From contig OZ245996.1 in assembly GCA_965230205.1 (NCBI GenBank), positions 248,001 to 312,000 on the forward strand: a DNA stretch of 64,000 nucleotides, read 5' to 3'. The notes under the pieces were generated by a model. It searched no databases, was not told where the DNA came from, and worked only from the letters and a program-made list of their open reading frames with translations. The translations under genes were made by a program, and so were the position numbers. Below, piece after piece: positions 9,220 through 18,646 of the stretch. This DNA is from CANLBN01 sp965230205 (GTDB taxonomy: Bacteria > Pseudomonadota > Gammaproteobacteria > Pseudomonadales > Cellvibrionaceae). Each line of letters begins with the position of its first letter. Positions within the stretch are counted from its first letter, which is position 1.

Positions 9220-9266
9220 ATAAGAAAGTGTGGTGTTTTCGCGCTTCTTAGTACCTCTCGTTTTTT
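9213..9266 (+). terminator. Riboswitch expression platform: intrinsic terminator
   Basis: CGGGAGG at 9213-9219 can pair with CCTCTCG at 9254-9260, and TAAGAA at 9221-9226 with TTCTTA at 9245-9250. Six T residues follow at 9261-9266. The left arm uses the last bases of the aptamer (the GCCCGGGAG block). Ligand binding and terminator formation should therefore be mutually exclusive, giving an ON switch when guanidine is present. Confidence 0.8.
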
Positions 9267-9302
9267 GGCGCATGCCTGTAACTACCTACTATGGGGGAGT
9301 CT

Positions 9303-10289
9303 ATGTCTTTTCTAATAAAAGCAAGAAACGTTTTTACTGTCATCGCAGCAGTATTCTTTTTAAGTTCTACCGCAAAACTATCTGCTGAGCCATTAAAAGT
9401 GGGCTACAGTGACTGGCCTGGCTGGGTTGCTTGGGAAGTAGCCATCGAAAAAGACTGGTTTAAAAAGGCGGGTGTCGATGTCACTTTCGAATGGTTTGAC
9501 TATGTTGCATCAATGGATGCCTTTGCCGCTAACCAACTCGATGGCGTATTGATGACCAACGGCGACACTCTAGTGAATGGCTCTACAGGTGCAGCGAGTG
9601 TGATGATTCTGGCAGGTGATTACAGCAATGGTAATGATATGGTCGTGGCCGCACCAGGGATCAACTCTGTCAAAGATTTAAAAGGCAAAAAAATCGGCGT
9701 TGAAGTAGGCTTTGTTGGCCATTTAATTTTATTAAATGCACTAGAAAAAGCAGGCCTAACTGAAGCAGATGTTACCTTGGTTAACGTACCTACTAATGAA
9801 ACACCACAGGTTTTGGCTTCTGGCGATGTCTCTGCCATTGTTGCCTGGCAGCCCAACTCCGGGCAAGCCTTGAAACAAGTCGCTGGTTCAAAAGCGATTT
9901 ATTCTTCTGCTGACGAACCGGGTTTAATCTACGACGTACTGGCCGTTTCGCCATCAAGCCTCGCAGCAAAACGTACTGAATGGGGTAAAGTCATCGATGT
10001 CTGGTACAAAGTGGTTGAATATATTAACAACCCAAAAACACAGGCAGACGCTCTCTCTATTATGGCAGCACGTGTTGGCTTAAGTGCTGAAGAATATGCG
10101 CCTCTTCTCGCGGGCACGAAACTACTTTCTCTAGACGAAGCGAAGAAAGTATTTGCGAAAGCCGATGGTTTTTCCTCTCTATATGGCTCCTCCAAGATCT
10201 CTGATGATTTCAACCTTAAGTATGAAGTGTATAAAGAAGCTCAGGACTTGAATTCCTATATTGACGGCAGTCTTACCTTAGAGAAATAG
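9303..10289 (+). CDS. ABC transporter substrate-binding protein, probable guanidine/urea-type uptake
   Basis: This periplasmic binding protein of the nitrate/sulfonate/taurine (NMT1-like) superfamily has a signal peptide ending about KLSA. The mature part begins EPLKVGYSDWPGWVAWEVA and includes the GVLMTNGDTLV and KGKKIGVEVGFVGHLLL-type segments. I prefer the ATG at 9303, because GGGGGAG lies directly before it and the signal peptide then starts MSFLIKA. An ATG at 9291 would add four residues. It is the first gene behind the guanidine-I riboswitch and is followed at 9 bases by the permease. The context suggests guanidine or a related nitrogen compound as ligand. The protein sequence alone does not prove this. 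Confidence 0.92.
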   Translation: MSFLIKARNVFTVIAAVFFLSSTAKLSAEPLKVGYSDWPGWVAWEVAIEKDWFKKAGVDVTFEWFDYVASMDAFAANQLDGVLMTNGDTLVNGSTGAASVMILAGDYSNGNDMVVAAPGINSVKDLKGKKIGVEVGFVGHLILLNALEKAGLTEADVTLVNVPTNETPQVLASGDVSAIVAWQPNSGQALKQVAGSKAIYSSADEPGLIYDVLAVSPSSLAAKRTEWGKVIDVWYKVVEYINNPKTQADALSIMAARVGLSAEEYAPLLAGTKLLSLDEAKKVFAKADGFSSLYGSSKISDDFNLKYEVYKEAQDLNSYIDGSLTLEK

Positions 10290-10298
10290 GACATCCTG

Positions 10299-11270
10299 AT
10301 GAACTCACCCTCAACCCCTTGGTTTTCACCGCGTGTTGCACTGTCAACAAAGCGCACGCGAATACTGACAGTCGCATCGTTCTTATTGCCATTGTTGTTA
10401 TGGTGTCTTGTCAGTTATGTGCCTTTTTTATGGCACCCTAATATGGAAATTACGGACCCCGGAGATGTTTCCTATTTTAAGCCAGGCATGCTGGTTGAGC
10501 GTGAGGTCTTTAAAAAAGAAAGTGATAAAGTGGCCACTACAGGAGGCACCCTACCTGATGGTATTCGTGCTAATCCCATTTACTTACCCGCACCACATGA
10601 GGTAGCGACAGCACTTTATACCTCATTTACTACAGAGCCTCGAAGACGGAGCGAGCAATGGCTCCATGAAAGTTTATGGCATAGTATTACTATTATTTTC
10701 ACGGGATTTTTTCTTTCATCCTTAGTAGGAATACCTCTCGGTATTTTATGTGGCACTTATGCAGCTGCGTCACGACTGAATGAACCCTTCATCGAATTTT
10801 TTCGCTACTTGCCAGCACCGGCATTCGGTGCACTAGCTGTCGCTATTTTGGGGATTCATGATGGTTCCAAAGTCGCCATCATATTTATTGGTACGTTCTT
10901 CCAGCAAGTGCTTATTGTCTCTAATACGACTCGCAAGCTGGATATTGCCTTACTGGAAGCGGCACTCACCCTAGGTTCTAAAAAAATACAACTGCTACTC
11001 AAAGTTGTCATCCCTGGTATTTTGCCTGACTTATATCGCGATCAGCGCATTTTATTAGGCTGGGCTTGGACATACCTCATCGTCGCCGAGTTGATAGGCA
11101 CCAGCTCAGGTATTACGTGGTTTATTACACAACAAGCACGCTATAAAAATTTCGATAATGTGTTTGCTGCCATCATTATCATCGGCATTATCGGATTACT
11201 GTCCGACATATTACTGGCAAAACTTGGCAAAAAATTATTCCCTTGGGATAAATCAGGTAACAAGGGCTAA
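10299..11270 (+). CDS. ABC transporter permease of the guanidine operon
   Basis: This inner-membrane permease of the binding-protein-dependent (BPD_transp_1) family has 323 residues. It has an N-terminal membrane segment around residues 24-42, then an unusually long soluble loop of about 80 residues before the core membrane domain. The core runs from WHSITIIFTGFFLSS to the C-terminus. The coupling-loop region AALTLGSKKIQLLLKVVIPGILPDLYRDQRILLGWAW carries the EAA-type signature that contacts the ATPase. It probably works as a homodimer, since only one permease gene is present. It lies between the binding protein and the ATPase. Confidence 0.93.
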   Translation: MNSPSTPWFSPRVALSTKRTRILTVASFLLPLLLWCLVSYVPFLWHPNMEITDPGDVSYFKPGMLVEREVFKKESDKVATTGGTLPDGIRANPIYLPAPHEVATALYTSFTTEPRRRSEQWLHESLWHSITIIFTGFFLSSLVGIPLGILCGTYAAASRLNEPFIEFFRYLPAPAFGALAVAILGIHDGSKVAIIFIGTFFQQVLIVSNTTRKLDIALLEAALTLGSKKIQLLLKVVIPGILPDLYRDQRILLGWAWTYLIVAELIGTSSGITWFITQQARYKNFDNVFAAIIIIGIIGLLSDILLAKLGKKLFPWDKSGNKG

Positions 11271-11285
11271 GAAAGGATAATATTT

Positions 11286-12191
11286 ATGAATAAAACTATT
11301 TTACCTAGCTATCTGGACCAATCACCTGACGTTAAACAACGTTTTGAACAACTCAAAAAGCGGGATGTCATTCTTGAAGTAAAAGGTCTAGAGAAAAAAT
11401 TTAATACCGCGAAAGGCCAGATACTGGCACTTAACGATATTAATTTTAAAACGCACCGCCGAGAATTCGTGTGCGTTATCGGACCATCGGGCTGCGGCAA
11501 ATCGACCTTGATTCGCATTCTTGCAGGGCTTGAATCAGCCAGTAAAGGTAATGTGTTACTTGATGGAAAACCCGTTACTGAACCCGGGCCCGACCGCGGT
11601 ATGGTATTTCAAGGTTATACCCTGTTTCCATGGCTGACGGTTAAAAAAAATGTGATGTTTGGTTTGTTAAACCAAGGCATTTCTCCAATCAATGCTGAAA
11701 GCGAAGCCATGCAGTGGATTGACCTAGTAGGTCTTGAAAAATTTTCAGACAGTTACCCGGACCAATTATCAGGTGGTATGAAGCAGCGTGTTGCCATTGC
11801 TCGCGCACTGGCAACTAGACCACGAATTTTATTAATGGATGAACCATTCGGCGCTCTGGATGCACAAACGCGCTGCAAGATGCAGTCTTATCTATTGGAT
11901 ATTTGGCGCAATCTGGACATTACCATTCTATTTATTACTCACGATTTAGACGAAGCCATTTATCTTGCGGATAGAATTTTGGTCTTAAAGGCACATCCTG
12001 GCGAAGTTAACGAATTGATTGAAGTCCCTGTACCTCGTCCACGCAGTCCAGAGCAATTTATCGAGCCAGAATTTTTAGCAACTCGACAACGTATTGATGA
12101 ACTGATTCACCCACCCAGTGATGACGATGATGAAAAACCTAACATGATTCGCTTTACACAAGTCGGCGACGACGTTGAACAACAACCTTAA
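11286..12191 (+). CDS. ABC transporter ATP-binding protein of the guanidine operon
   Basis: The 301-residue ATPase has the Walker A motif GPSGCGKST, the Q-loop region GMVFQGYTLFPW, the signature LSGGMKQRVAIARA, Walker B RILLMDEPFGALD and the H-loop ITHDLDEA. It belongs to the nitrate/taurine-type (SsuB/TauB-like) group and drives the importer formed with the two preceding genes. An extra N-terminal stretch of about 25 residues and an acidic C-terminal tail (SDDDDEKP) extend it beyond the usual 250 residues. The ATG is preceded by AAGGATAA. Confidence 0.94.
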   Translation: MNKTILPSYLDQSPDVKQRFEQLKKRDVILEVKGLEKKFNTAKGQILALNDINFKTHRREFVCVIGPSGCGKSTLIRILAGLESASKGNVLLDGKPVTEPGPDRGMVFQGYTLFPWLTVKKNVMFGLLNQGISPINAESEAMQWIDLVGLEKFSDSYPDQLSGGMKQRVAIARALATRPRILLMDEPFGALDAQTRCKMQSYLLDIWRNLDITILFITHDLDEAIYLADRILVLKAHPGEVNELIEVPVPRPRSPEQFIEPEFLATRQRIDELIHPPSDDDDEKPNMIRFTQVGDDVEQQP

Positions 12192-12211
12192 ACAAGAGCA
12201 ATTGATAAACC

Positions 12212-12955
12212 ATGGCAACGATTAACCCTGATGACACACTCATGTACGAAGACAGATTACCCGGCGGTACTCACTGGTCGATAGTGATGCGTCGCGGCAC
12301 TGTATTAAGATTAATTGACGTTACCGGTGGCGCTAATGTCGGCATGTTATTTTATAACCCTCACGAAACATTAGAACGCTACAATGCACCCGATACTTTG
12401 AAGTGCCAACATACCTTTAAACTCACAAAAGGTCATTGCCTGTATTCAGATATGGGGCGTATTTTTTGCTCCGTCATAGAAGACTCTCTTGGTTGGCACG
12501 ATACCATAGGCGGCAATCTTAGCGATAAAAAACTCACCGAAAAATATCATAAAAAAACCTACCAGCAAGCACGTAATGGATGGACACTAAGTGGTGAACA
12601 TAGCTTCTTAGTGGAGCTAGCTAAACATGGTTTAGGCAAACGTGATATGGCTGCGAATGTTAACTTCTTTAGTAAAGTAGCCGCAGATGAAGAAGGGAAA
12701 TTAATCTTTATTGGCGATCACAGTAGCGCTGGCAGCAGTGTAGATTTGCGTTTTGAAATGGATACCTTAGTCATCATGCATACTTGCCCTCACCCATTAA
12801 ATCCTGCAGAGGAATATCCTCGAAAACCAATTCGTTATCAGATCAGAAAAGCCTTACCAGTAGCTGACAATGATTTTTGTATGAATAGCTGTGATGAAAA
12901 TCAGCGCGGCTTTCAAAATAACACCCTTTACCATCTACAAGGAGTCCAATCATGA
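12212..12955 (+). CDS. DUF1989 protein, larger carboxyguanidine deiminase subunit (UAAP family)
   Basis: The 247-residue protein belongs to the DUF1989 / urea-amidolyase-associated family. Recognisable segments are GGTHWSIVMRRGTVLRLIDVTGGANVGMLFYNP, SDMGRIFCSVIEDSLGWHDTIGG and KRDMAANVNFFSKV. From published work, paired DUF1989 proteins (CgdA/CgdB) beside a guanidine carboxylase deiminate carboxyguanidine to allophanate. It overlaps the next gene by four bases (ATGA), matching a two-subunit enzyme. The substrate assignment comes from context with the riboswitch and carboxylase. In older annotation such genes are called urea carboxylase-associated protein 2. Confidence 0.88.
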   Translation: MATINPDDTLMYEDRLPGGTHWSIVMRRGTVLRLIDVTGGANVGMLFYNPHETLERYNAPDTLKCQHTFKLTKGHCLYSDMGRIFCSVIEDSLGWHDTIGGNLSDKKLTEKYHKKTYQQARNGWTLSGEHSFLVELAKHGLGKRDMAANVNFFSKVAADEEGKLIFIGDHSSAGSSVDLRFEMDTLVIMHTCPHPLNPAEEYPRKPIRYQIRKALPVADNDFCMNSCDENQRGFQNNTLYHLQGVQS

Positions 12956-13593
12956 TTAAAGAAAGTCAACGCAAGCTGACCGATTGCAGTTATCGCGAAG
13001 TCGTTGATGCTGGCGACTATTACATGAAAGTACTTAAAAAAGACCAGACCCTTCGTATTTTAGATTTAGAGGGTAACCAAGCTGCAGACACTCTTTTTTA
13101 TAGCGCGGAAGACCAAAGTGAGCGTTACAGTCTGACTGATACTATCCGCGAACAAGGTAATTTATATTTAAGTGCCGGCACTACGCTGATGTCAAACTTT
13201 GGCAACCCTATGTTAACCATTGTTGCTGATACATGTGGCCGTCATGATACCTTGGGTGGTGCTTGTGCGACTGAATCAAATACAGTGCGTTATGCACTTG
13301 AGAAAAAAACCATGCACGCTTGTCGCGATAGTTGGTTACATGCTGTTGCTGAGCATGAAGAATTTAATATGAGTAAACGTGATATTACACACAATATTAA
13401 CTTCTTTATGAATGTACCAGTGACTCCTGAAGGTGGATTAACGTTTGAGGATGGCATCAGTGGTGCAGGTAAATATGTAGAATTAACAGCGCACATGGAT
13501 GTGATTGTCTTAATGTCTAACTGCCCACAACTCAATAATCCATGCAATGCTTATAACCCAACACCTGTTGAAATGTGTATTTGGGATCAATAA
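12952..13593 (+). CDS. DUF1989 protein, smaller carboxyguanidine deiminase subunit (UAAP family)
   Basis: This second DUF1989 protein (213 residues) is a paralogue of the preceding one. It has the same layout: DYYMKVLKKDQTLRILDLEGNQAADTLFY, a GNPMLTIVADTCGRHDTLGGAC metal/active-site region with conserved Cys and His, and KRDITHNINFFMNVPV. Its ATG overlaps the stop of the first subunit, so the two are translationally coupled and likely form a heteromer. Its predicted role is to release ammonia from carboxyguanidine, giving allophanate. A 77-base gap separates it from the carboxylase gene and shows an imperfect inverted repeat but no clear terminator. Confidence 0.88.
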   Translation: MIKESQRKLTDCSYREVVDAGDYYMKVLKKDQTLRILDLEGNQAADTLFYSAEDQSERYSLTDTIREQGNLYLSAGTTLMSNFGNPMLTIVADTCGRHDTLGGACATESNTVRYALEKKTMHACRDSWLHAVAEHEEFNMSKRDITHNINFFMNVPVTPEGGLTFEDGISGAGKYVELTAHMDVIVLMSNCPQLNNPCNAYNPTPVEMCIWDQ

Positions 13594-13670
13594 AAACTGC
13601 ATAGTGACAGGGACGACTCTGTCACTCATTTTATAATCGAGGACGGCCTCGTTATAACACGTAAAAGAAT

Positions 13671-16600
13671 ATGATAAAAAAAGTCTTAATTGCAAATCGC
13701 GGTGCAATTGCAGTTCGTATTTGTCGCACACTAAAAACATTGGGCATACAGAGTGTCGCAATTTATAGCGAAGCTGATGCTGACTCACTGCATATCAAAA
13801 CAGCTGATGAAGCTTATAGCCTTGGTGATGGCAATGCACAGGATACCTATCTCGATCAACAAAAAATTCTTGAGCTCTGCACAAGCCATCAGGTTGACGC
13901 CATTCATCCAGGCTATGGTTTTTTGAGTGAGAATGCGAGCTTCTCTCGCCGCTGTGAAAGTGCAGGAATTATTTTTCTTGGCCCACAAGCCGAACAAATG
14001 GAGATATTTGGTTTAAAACATACCGCCAGAGAGATCGCACAAAAAAACCAGATTCCTCTATTGCCTGGTTCGGATTTATTACGCGATAGCCAGCAAGCTA
14101 TCGATATTGCCAACGCTATCGGCTATCCAGTCATGCTGAAGTCCACGGCAGGAGGTGGAGGCATTGGTATGCAACTCTGCTACAACGATAGTGAATTAAG
14201 CGATGCCTTTGATTCAGTTAAACGTTTAAGCAGCAACAACTTTGATAATGACAATGTATTTTTAGAGAAATTTGTCGAATCTGCTCGTCATATCGAAGTG
14301 CAAGTATTTGGAGACGGACAAGGTAATGCTATTGCCTTAGGTGAGCGTGACTGCTCCTCTCAACGTCGCAATCAAAAGGTTATTGAAGAAACACCAGCAC
14401 CCAATTTATCAGATACTGTGCGTACGCGCTTACACCAACTGGCAAAAACATTACTCGCCTCAGTCAATTATCGCAGTGCTGGCACCGTCGAATTTATCTA
14501 CGACCAACAAACCGAAGACTTTTACTTTTTAGAAGTGAACACGCGGCTGCAGGTTGAGCATGGCGTTACTGAGCAAATTTACAATGTAGATATTGTAGAG
14601 TGGATGATTCAACTCGGCGCTAATACATTACCTTCATTAGAGGTACTGGAAAGTGATCTATCGGCAAATGGGCATGCCATACAAATACGACTTTATGCAG
14701 AAAATCCATATAAAAATTTCCAACCGAGTGCCGGCTTATTAAGTGAAGTAAACTTTCCACATGCTGATGGCAAACATTTACGTATTGATCACTGGATTGA
14801 AGCAGGGGTTGAAGTCTCACCATTTTTTGACCCAATGCTAGCAAAGATCATCTGTTGGGCAAAAGACCGTAAAACCGCTATCAGTGATTTACATACCGCA
14901 TTAGCAAAAACATCTATTTACGGCATTGAAACCAATAAGCACTATACCCAAGCAATACTTCGGCATAATGAATTCGTACAAGGCACTATTAGCACACGTA
15001 CACTAAATAGTTTTCAATGCGACAGCCATAGTGTAGATGTACTTGCTCCGGGTACATTAACAACACTTCAAGATTTTCCAGGGCGTACAGGTTATTGGCA
15101 TATTGGCGTACCACCTTCTGGCGGCTTTGATTCTGTGGCTTTACGCTTAGCTAATCAATTAGTCAATAATGACGCAAACGCCGCCGCCTTAGAAATAACA
15201 CTTAACGGACCAACACTTCAGTTCAATTGTGATACCACTATTGCCATCACTGGCGCAGAGTTTAACGCTACACTCGATGGTAATACCTGCCCGATGTGGC
15301 AAACGCTTCCTATCCAAGCAGGACAAGTCCTAACGATAGCATCAACCTCAAAAGCCGGTGCGCGTTGCTACCTTGCTATTGCTGGAGGCTGGCAATGCCC
15401 AGATTATTTGGGCTCAAAATCAACCTTTACATTAGGGCAATTTGGCGGCCATGTAGGGCGCGCATTGCGCACAGGTGATGTACTACACTGCTTACCTCAG
15501 GATATGGAGATTGCGGATAATCATATTGCATTTGAGCAACGCCCACACTACACAGATCATTGGCAGCTGCGTGTTATTTATGGCCCTCATGGCGCACCGG
15601 ATTTTTTTACTCAGGAAGATATTGATACATTTTTTGAAAGCACCTGGGAAGTGCATTACAACTCCAGCCGTACCGGTGTGCGTTTAATTGGACCCAAACC
15701 ACAATGGGCGCGTACTGATGGAGGTGAAGCCGGAATGCACCCATCAAATATCCATGACAATGCTTACGCCATCGGCACCATCGACTTTACAGGAGACATG
15801 CCAGTTATTCTGGGACCAGATGGCCCTTCACTCGGTGGTTTCGTTTGTCCAGCGACGGTCATACAAGCAGACTTGTGGAAGCTCGGCCAATTAAAAGTAG
15901 GCGATAACATTCAGTTTATTCCCATATCTATTGATGATGCTGTCGCGTTAGAACAGCAGCAACTGCACGACATAAGTCGCAAACAATTCTTTGAAAAAGA
16001 CATTAACGTTTCACGTTATGATTCACCTATTATCAAAACACTTTCTGGTAATACAGATAATCACAAAACAGGCATTGATGTCGTTTATCGGCCGAGTGGT
16101 GATCACTATTTATTAGTGGAATATGGTGAACTGGTCTTGGATATTGAACTGCGTTTTCGTGTTCACGCCTTAATGTTATGGTTAGAAAACAAAAAGCAAG
16201 CAGACAACCTTAATGGCATATTAGAACTGACGCCAGGCATTCGCTCTTTACAAATCCACTACAACAGTCAATCGATTTCATTAAACGAATTACTGAGCCT
16301 ATTAGAAGCGGCGGAGCAAGAACTCGGGGACTGCAAAAATCGAGAAATACCCGCACGCATCATACACCTCCCTCTCTCATGGGACGATGAAGCCTGTAAA
16401 CTCGCTGTTGAAAAATATCAGCAATCTGTTCGTAAAGACGCGCCGTGGTACCCCAGTAACTTGGAGTTTATTCGCCGTATTAATGGGCTACAGTCCATTG
16501 ATGAAGTGAAACGCATTGTATTCGATGCCAACTATTTAGTGATGGGATTAGGCGATGTCTATCTTGGCGCACCCGTTGCCACTCCACTGGACCCTCGTCA

Positions 16601-17303
16601 TCGTTTAGTGACCACGAAATATAACCCGGCTCGCATATGGACAGCAGAAAACTCTGTTGGTATCGGTGGTTCTTACTTATGTATCTACGGCATGGAAGGA
16701 CCTGGCGGTTATCAATTTATTGGGCGAACCCTACAAATGTGGAATCGCTATCGCACAACCGATGTATTTGATCAGCCATGGCTGTTACGCTTTTTTGATC
16801 AAATTCGTTTTTACGAAGTGAATCACGATGAACTGCAAACAATTCGTCAACAATTCCCTAAAGGTGATTACCCACTAAAAATTGAGGAGACCATCTTTTC
16901 TTTAAAGGACTATCACCAATACCTTGAAGATCATCAAACATCTATTAATAAATTTACTCAAGCACGTCAAAAAGCTTTTGATGATGAACTACAACGATGG
17001 GTTGATAGTGGTCAAATACATTTTGAGACCGAAAAAGAAACCTGTATAGCCGCCGAAGAACAGATGTTTCATGAAAATGAAAGCGCTATTGAAAGTCACG
17101 TAGCAGGAAATATCTGGCAAGTATCCGTAAAAGAAAATCAGGCAGTTAATATCGGCGATGTTGTTATGATTTTAGAGTCTATGAAAATGGAAATTGAAAT
17201 TATTGCGACTACATCAGGCACTGTTAGAAAAATAATTGTACAAGAAGGCCAGCAAGTTAGCGCTGGACAAGCTTTACTTATCGTCGAAAATAAGGAGCAA
17301 TAG
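13671..17303 (+). CDS. Biotin-dependent urea/guanidine carboxylase
   Basis: The 1210-residue single-chain carboxylase has three parts. A biotin carboxylase and ATP-grasp region covers about residues 1-450, with KVLIANRGAIAVRI at the start, KSTAGGGGIGMQ and the FLEVNTRLQVEHGVTE catalytic loop. A KipA/KipI-like carboxyltransferase region covers about 455-1110. A C-terminal biotinyl domain has K1172 in ESMKMEIE as the biotin site. It uses ATP and bicarbonate to carboxylate urea or guanidine. The guanidine-I riboswitch and the two DUF1989 genes argue for guanidine as the physiological substrate. Urea carboxylase is the alternative. The gene abuts the allophanate hydrolase gene, which starts 3 bases after its stop codon. 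Confidence 0.95.
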   Translation: MIKKVLIANRGAIAVRICRTLKTLGIQSVAIYSEADADSLHIKTADEAYSLGDGNAQDTYLDQQKILELCTSHQVDAIHPGYGFLSENASFSRRCESAGIIFLGPQAEQMEIFGLKHTAREIAQKNQIPLLPGSDLLRDSQQAIDIANAIGYPVMLKSTAGGGGIGMQLCYNDSELSDAFDSVKRLSSNNFDNDNVFLEKFVESARHIEVQVFGDGQGNAIALGERDCSSQRRNQKVIEETPAPNLSDTVRTRLHQLAKTLLASVNYRSAGTVEFIYDQQTEDFYFLEVNTRLQVEHGVTEQIYNVDIVEWMIQLGANTLPSLEVLESDLSANGHAIQIRLYAENPYKNFQPSAGLLSEVNFPHADGKHLRIDHWIEAGVEVSPFFDPMLAKIICWAKDRKTAISDLHTALAKTSIYGIETNKHYTQAILRHNEFVQGTISTRTLNSFQCDSHSVDVLAPGTLTTLQDFPGRTGYWHIGVPPSGGFDSVALRLANQLVNNDANAAALEITLNGPTLQFNCDTTIAITGAEFNATLDGNTCPMWQTLPIQAGQVLTIASTSKAGARCYLAIAGGWQCPDYLGSKSTFTLGQFGGHVGRALRTGDVLHCLPQDMEIADNHIAFEQRPHYTDHWQLRVIYGPHGAPDFFTQEDIDTFFESTWEVHYNSSRTGVRLIGPKPQWARTDGGEAGMHPSNIHDNAYAIGTIDFTGDMPVILGPDGPSLGGFVCPATVIQADLWKLGQLKVGDNIQFIPISIDDAVALEQQQLHDISRKQFFEKDINVSRYDSPIIKTLSGNTDNHKTGIDVVYRPSGDHYLLVEYGELVLDIELRFRVHALMLWLENKKQADNLNGILELTPGIRSLQIHYNSQSISLNELLSLLEAAEQELGDCKNREIPARIIHLPLSWDDEACKLAVEKYQQSVRKDAPWYPSNLEFIRRINGLQSIDEVKRIVFDANYLVMGLGDVYLGAPVATPLDPRHRLVTTKYNPARIWTAENSVGIGGSYLCIYGMEGPGGYQFIGRTLQMWNRYRTTDVFDQPWLLRFFDQIRFYEVNHDELQTIRQQFPKGDYPLKIEETIFSLKDYHQYLEDHQTSINKFTQARQKAFDDELQRWVDSGQIHFETEKETCIAAEEQMFHENESAIESHVAGNIWQVSVKENQAVNIGDVVMILESMKMEIEIIATTSGTVRKIIVQEGQQVSAGQALLIVENKEQ

Positions 17304-17305
17304 TC

Positions 17306-18646
17306 ATGTCGGAAATAAATCTTAATATTCATAGATTACGTGAAGCGTATTCACAAAAGCGCTTGAACCCAGAGATCGTGATTCATCACATCCTTCAACG
17401 ATGTGAAAACTATTTGGATTACAATATATGGATTTATCGCCTGAGCCTGACAGAGATCCAACCTTATCTCGATAATTTGAAAAATAAATCACTTGAAGAA
17501 CACCCGTTATGGGGTATTCCGTTTGCCATCAAAGATAATATTGATCTAGCAAATATACCTACCACTGCTGCTTGCCCAGATTACCAATACACACCAGAAA
17601 AATCGGCTTTCGTCGTAGAACAACTCATCTCTGCTGGCGCCATTCCTATCGGCAAAACTAATCTCGACCAATTTGCAACCGGACTGGTCGGCACACGATC
17701 ACCCTATGGTGCATGCAAAAACAGTATTAAACCAGAAATGATTTCGGGCGGTTCCAGCTCTGGCTCCGCTGTCGCTGTCGCGTTAGGCTTGGCAAGCTTT
17801 TCACTCGGAACCGACACTGCAGGCTCAGGCCGTATTCCTGCTTTTTTAAATAAACTAGTTGGCATTAAACCGACGGTGGGCTCATTAAGTGCCAACGGTA
17901 TGATCCCCGCTTGCCGTACCTTAGATAGCATGAGCATTTTTGCTAACAATACACAAGGTGCCAAACAACTGTTTAACGTCGCTAGCCAATATGATGCAGA
18001 TGACGATTATGCTCGACCATTTATTATGGCCAATCAATTTTCCACTACACCAACCATTGGTATTCCTGAAAATGAACAACTTAATTGGTTTGGCAATAAT
18101 GAAAGCCCTACTCTATTTGCACGAGCTATTGAGCAATTGCGTGCAATAGGAGCTACCATCGTTACTATTGATTTTGAGCCTTTTAAGGAAGCGGCCAAGC
18201 TTTTGTATCAAGGGCCTTGGGTCGCAGAGCGTTACGCTGCAATGGAAGAAATCATGGAGACACGCCCGGACATTTTACATCCAGTCACTCGTAACATTAT
18301 TTCACAAGCAAATAATTACAACGCTGTAGATACGTTCAAAGCAATGTATCAGCTACAAGCTTATAAAAAGCGAGCAGATAATGTGCTTAGCCATGTGGAC
18401 TGCATTGCCACGCCAACCGCAGGTACCTATTACACGATTGCGGAGCTTGAGGCCGACCCAGTGCAACTTAATACCAACCTAGGTTATTACACCAACTTTA
18501 TGAATTTACTGGATTATAGTGCATTAGCCATACCAACCAACGATACCTATGAGAACAACATGCCCTTTGGTATTACCTTATTTGCGCAAGCATTTAATGA
18601 CTTTAACTTATTGGCGATTGCAGAAAAACTGGAGAAATTACAATGA
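17306..18646 (+). CDS. atzF: Allophanate hydrolase, amidase domain
   Basis: This 446-residue amidase-signature enzyme hydrolyses allophanate, the last step of guanidine or urea carboxylation pathways, giving ammonia and CO2. The Ser-cisSer-Lys triad is visible as K76 (FAIKDNID), S150 (GGSSSGS) and S174 (GTDTAGSGR), with the same spacing as in characterised AtzF. Typical AtzF is about 600 residues with a C-terminal domain. Here that domain is a separate gene that overlaps the stop codon by four bases. The symbol is applied to this half because it carries the catalytic residues. Confidence 0.93.
   Translation: MSEINLNIHRLREAYSQKRLNPEIVIHHILQRCENYLDYNIWIYRLSLTEIQPYLDNLKNKSLEEHPLWGIPFAIKDNIDLANIPTTAACPDYQYTPEKSAFVVEQLISAGAIPIGKTNLDQFATGLVGTRSPYGACKNSIKPEMISGGSSSGSAVAVALGLASFSLGTDTAGSGRIPAFLNKLVGIKPTVGSLSANGMIPACRTLDSMSIFANNTQGAKQLFNVASQYDADDDYARPFIMANQFSTTPTIGIPENEQLNWFGNNESPTLFARAIEQLRAIGATIVTIDFEPFKEAAKLLYQGPWVAERYAAMEEIMETRPDILHPVTRNIISQANNYNAVDTFKAMYQLQAYKKRADNVLSHVDCIATPTAGTYYTIAELEADPVQLNTNLGYYTNFMNLLDYSALAIPTNDTYENNMPFGITLFAQAFNDFNLLAIAEKLEKLQ

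Noticed and set aside
8865..9273. Two short minus-strand frames over the guanidine leader
   Set aside because: They lie on the opposite strand of a conserved riboswitch and terminator, and the translated sequences look random.
13594..13670. Possible terminator between the second DUF1989 gene and the carboxylase gene
   Set aside because: An imperfect inverted repeat (GTGACAGGGACGACTCTGTCAC-like) is visible but has no T run, so I do not call it a terminator. The operon is probably continuous.
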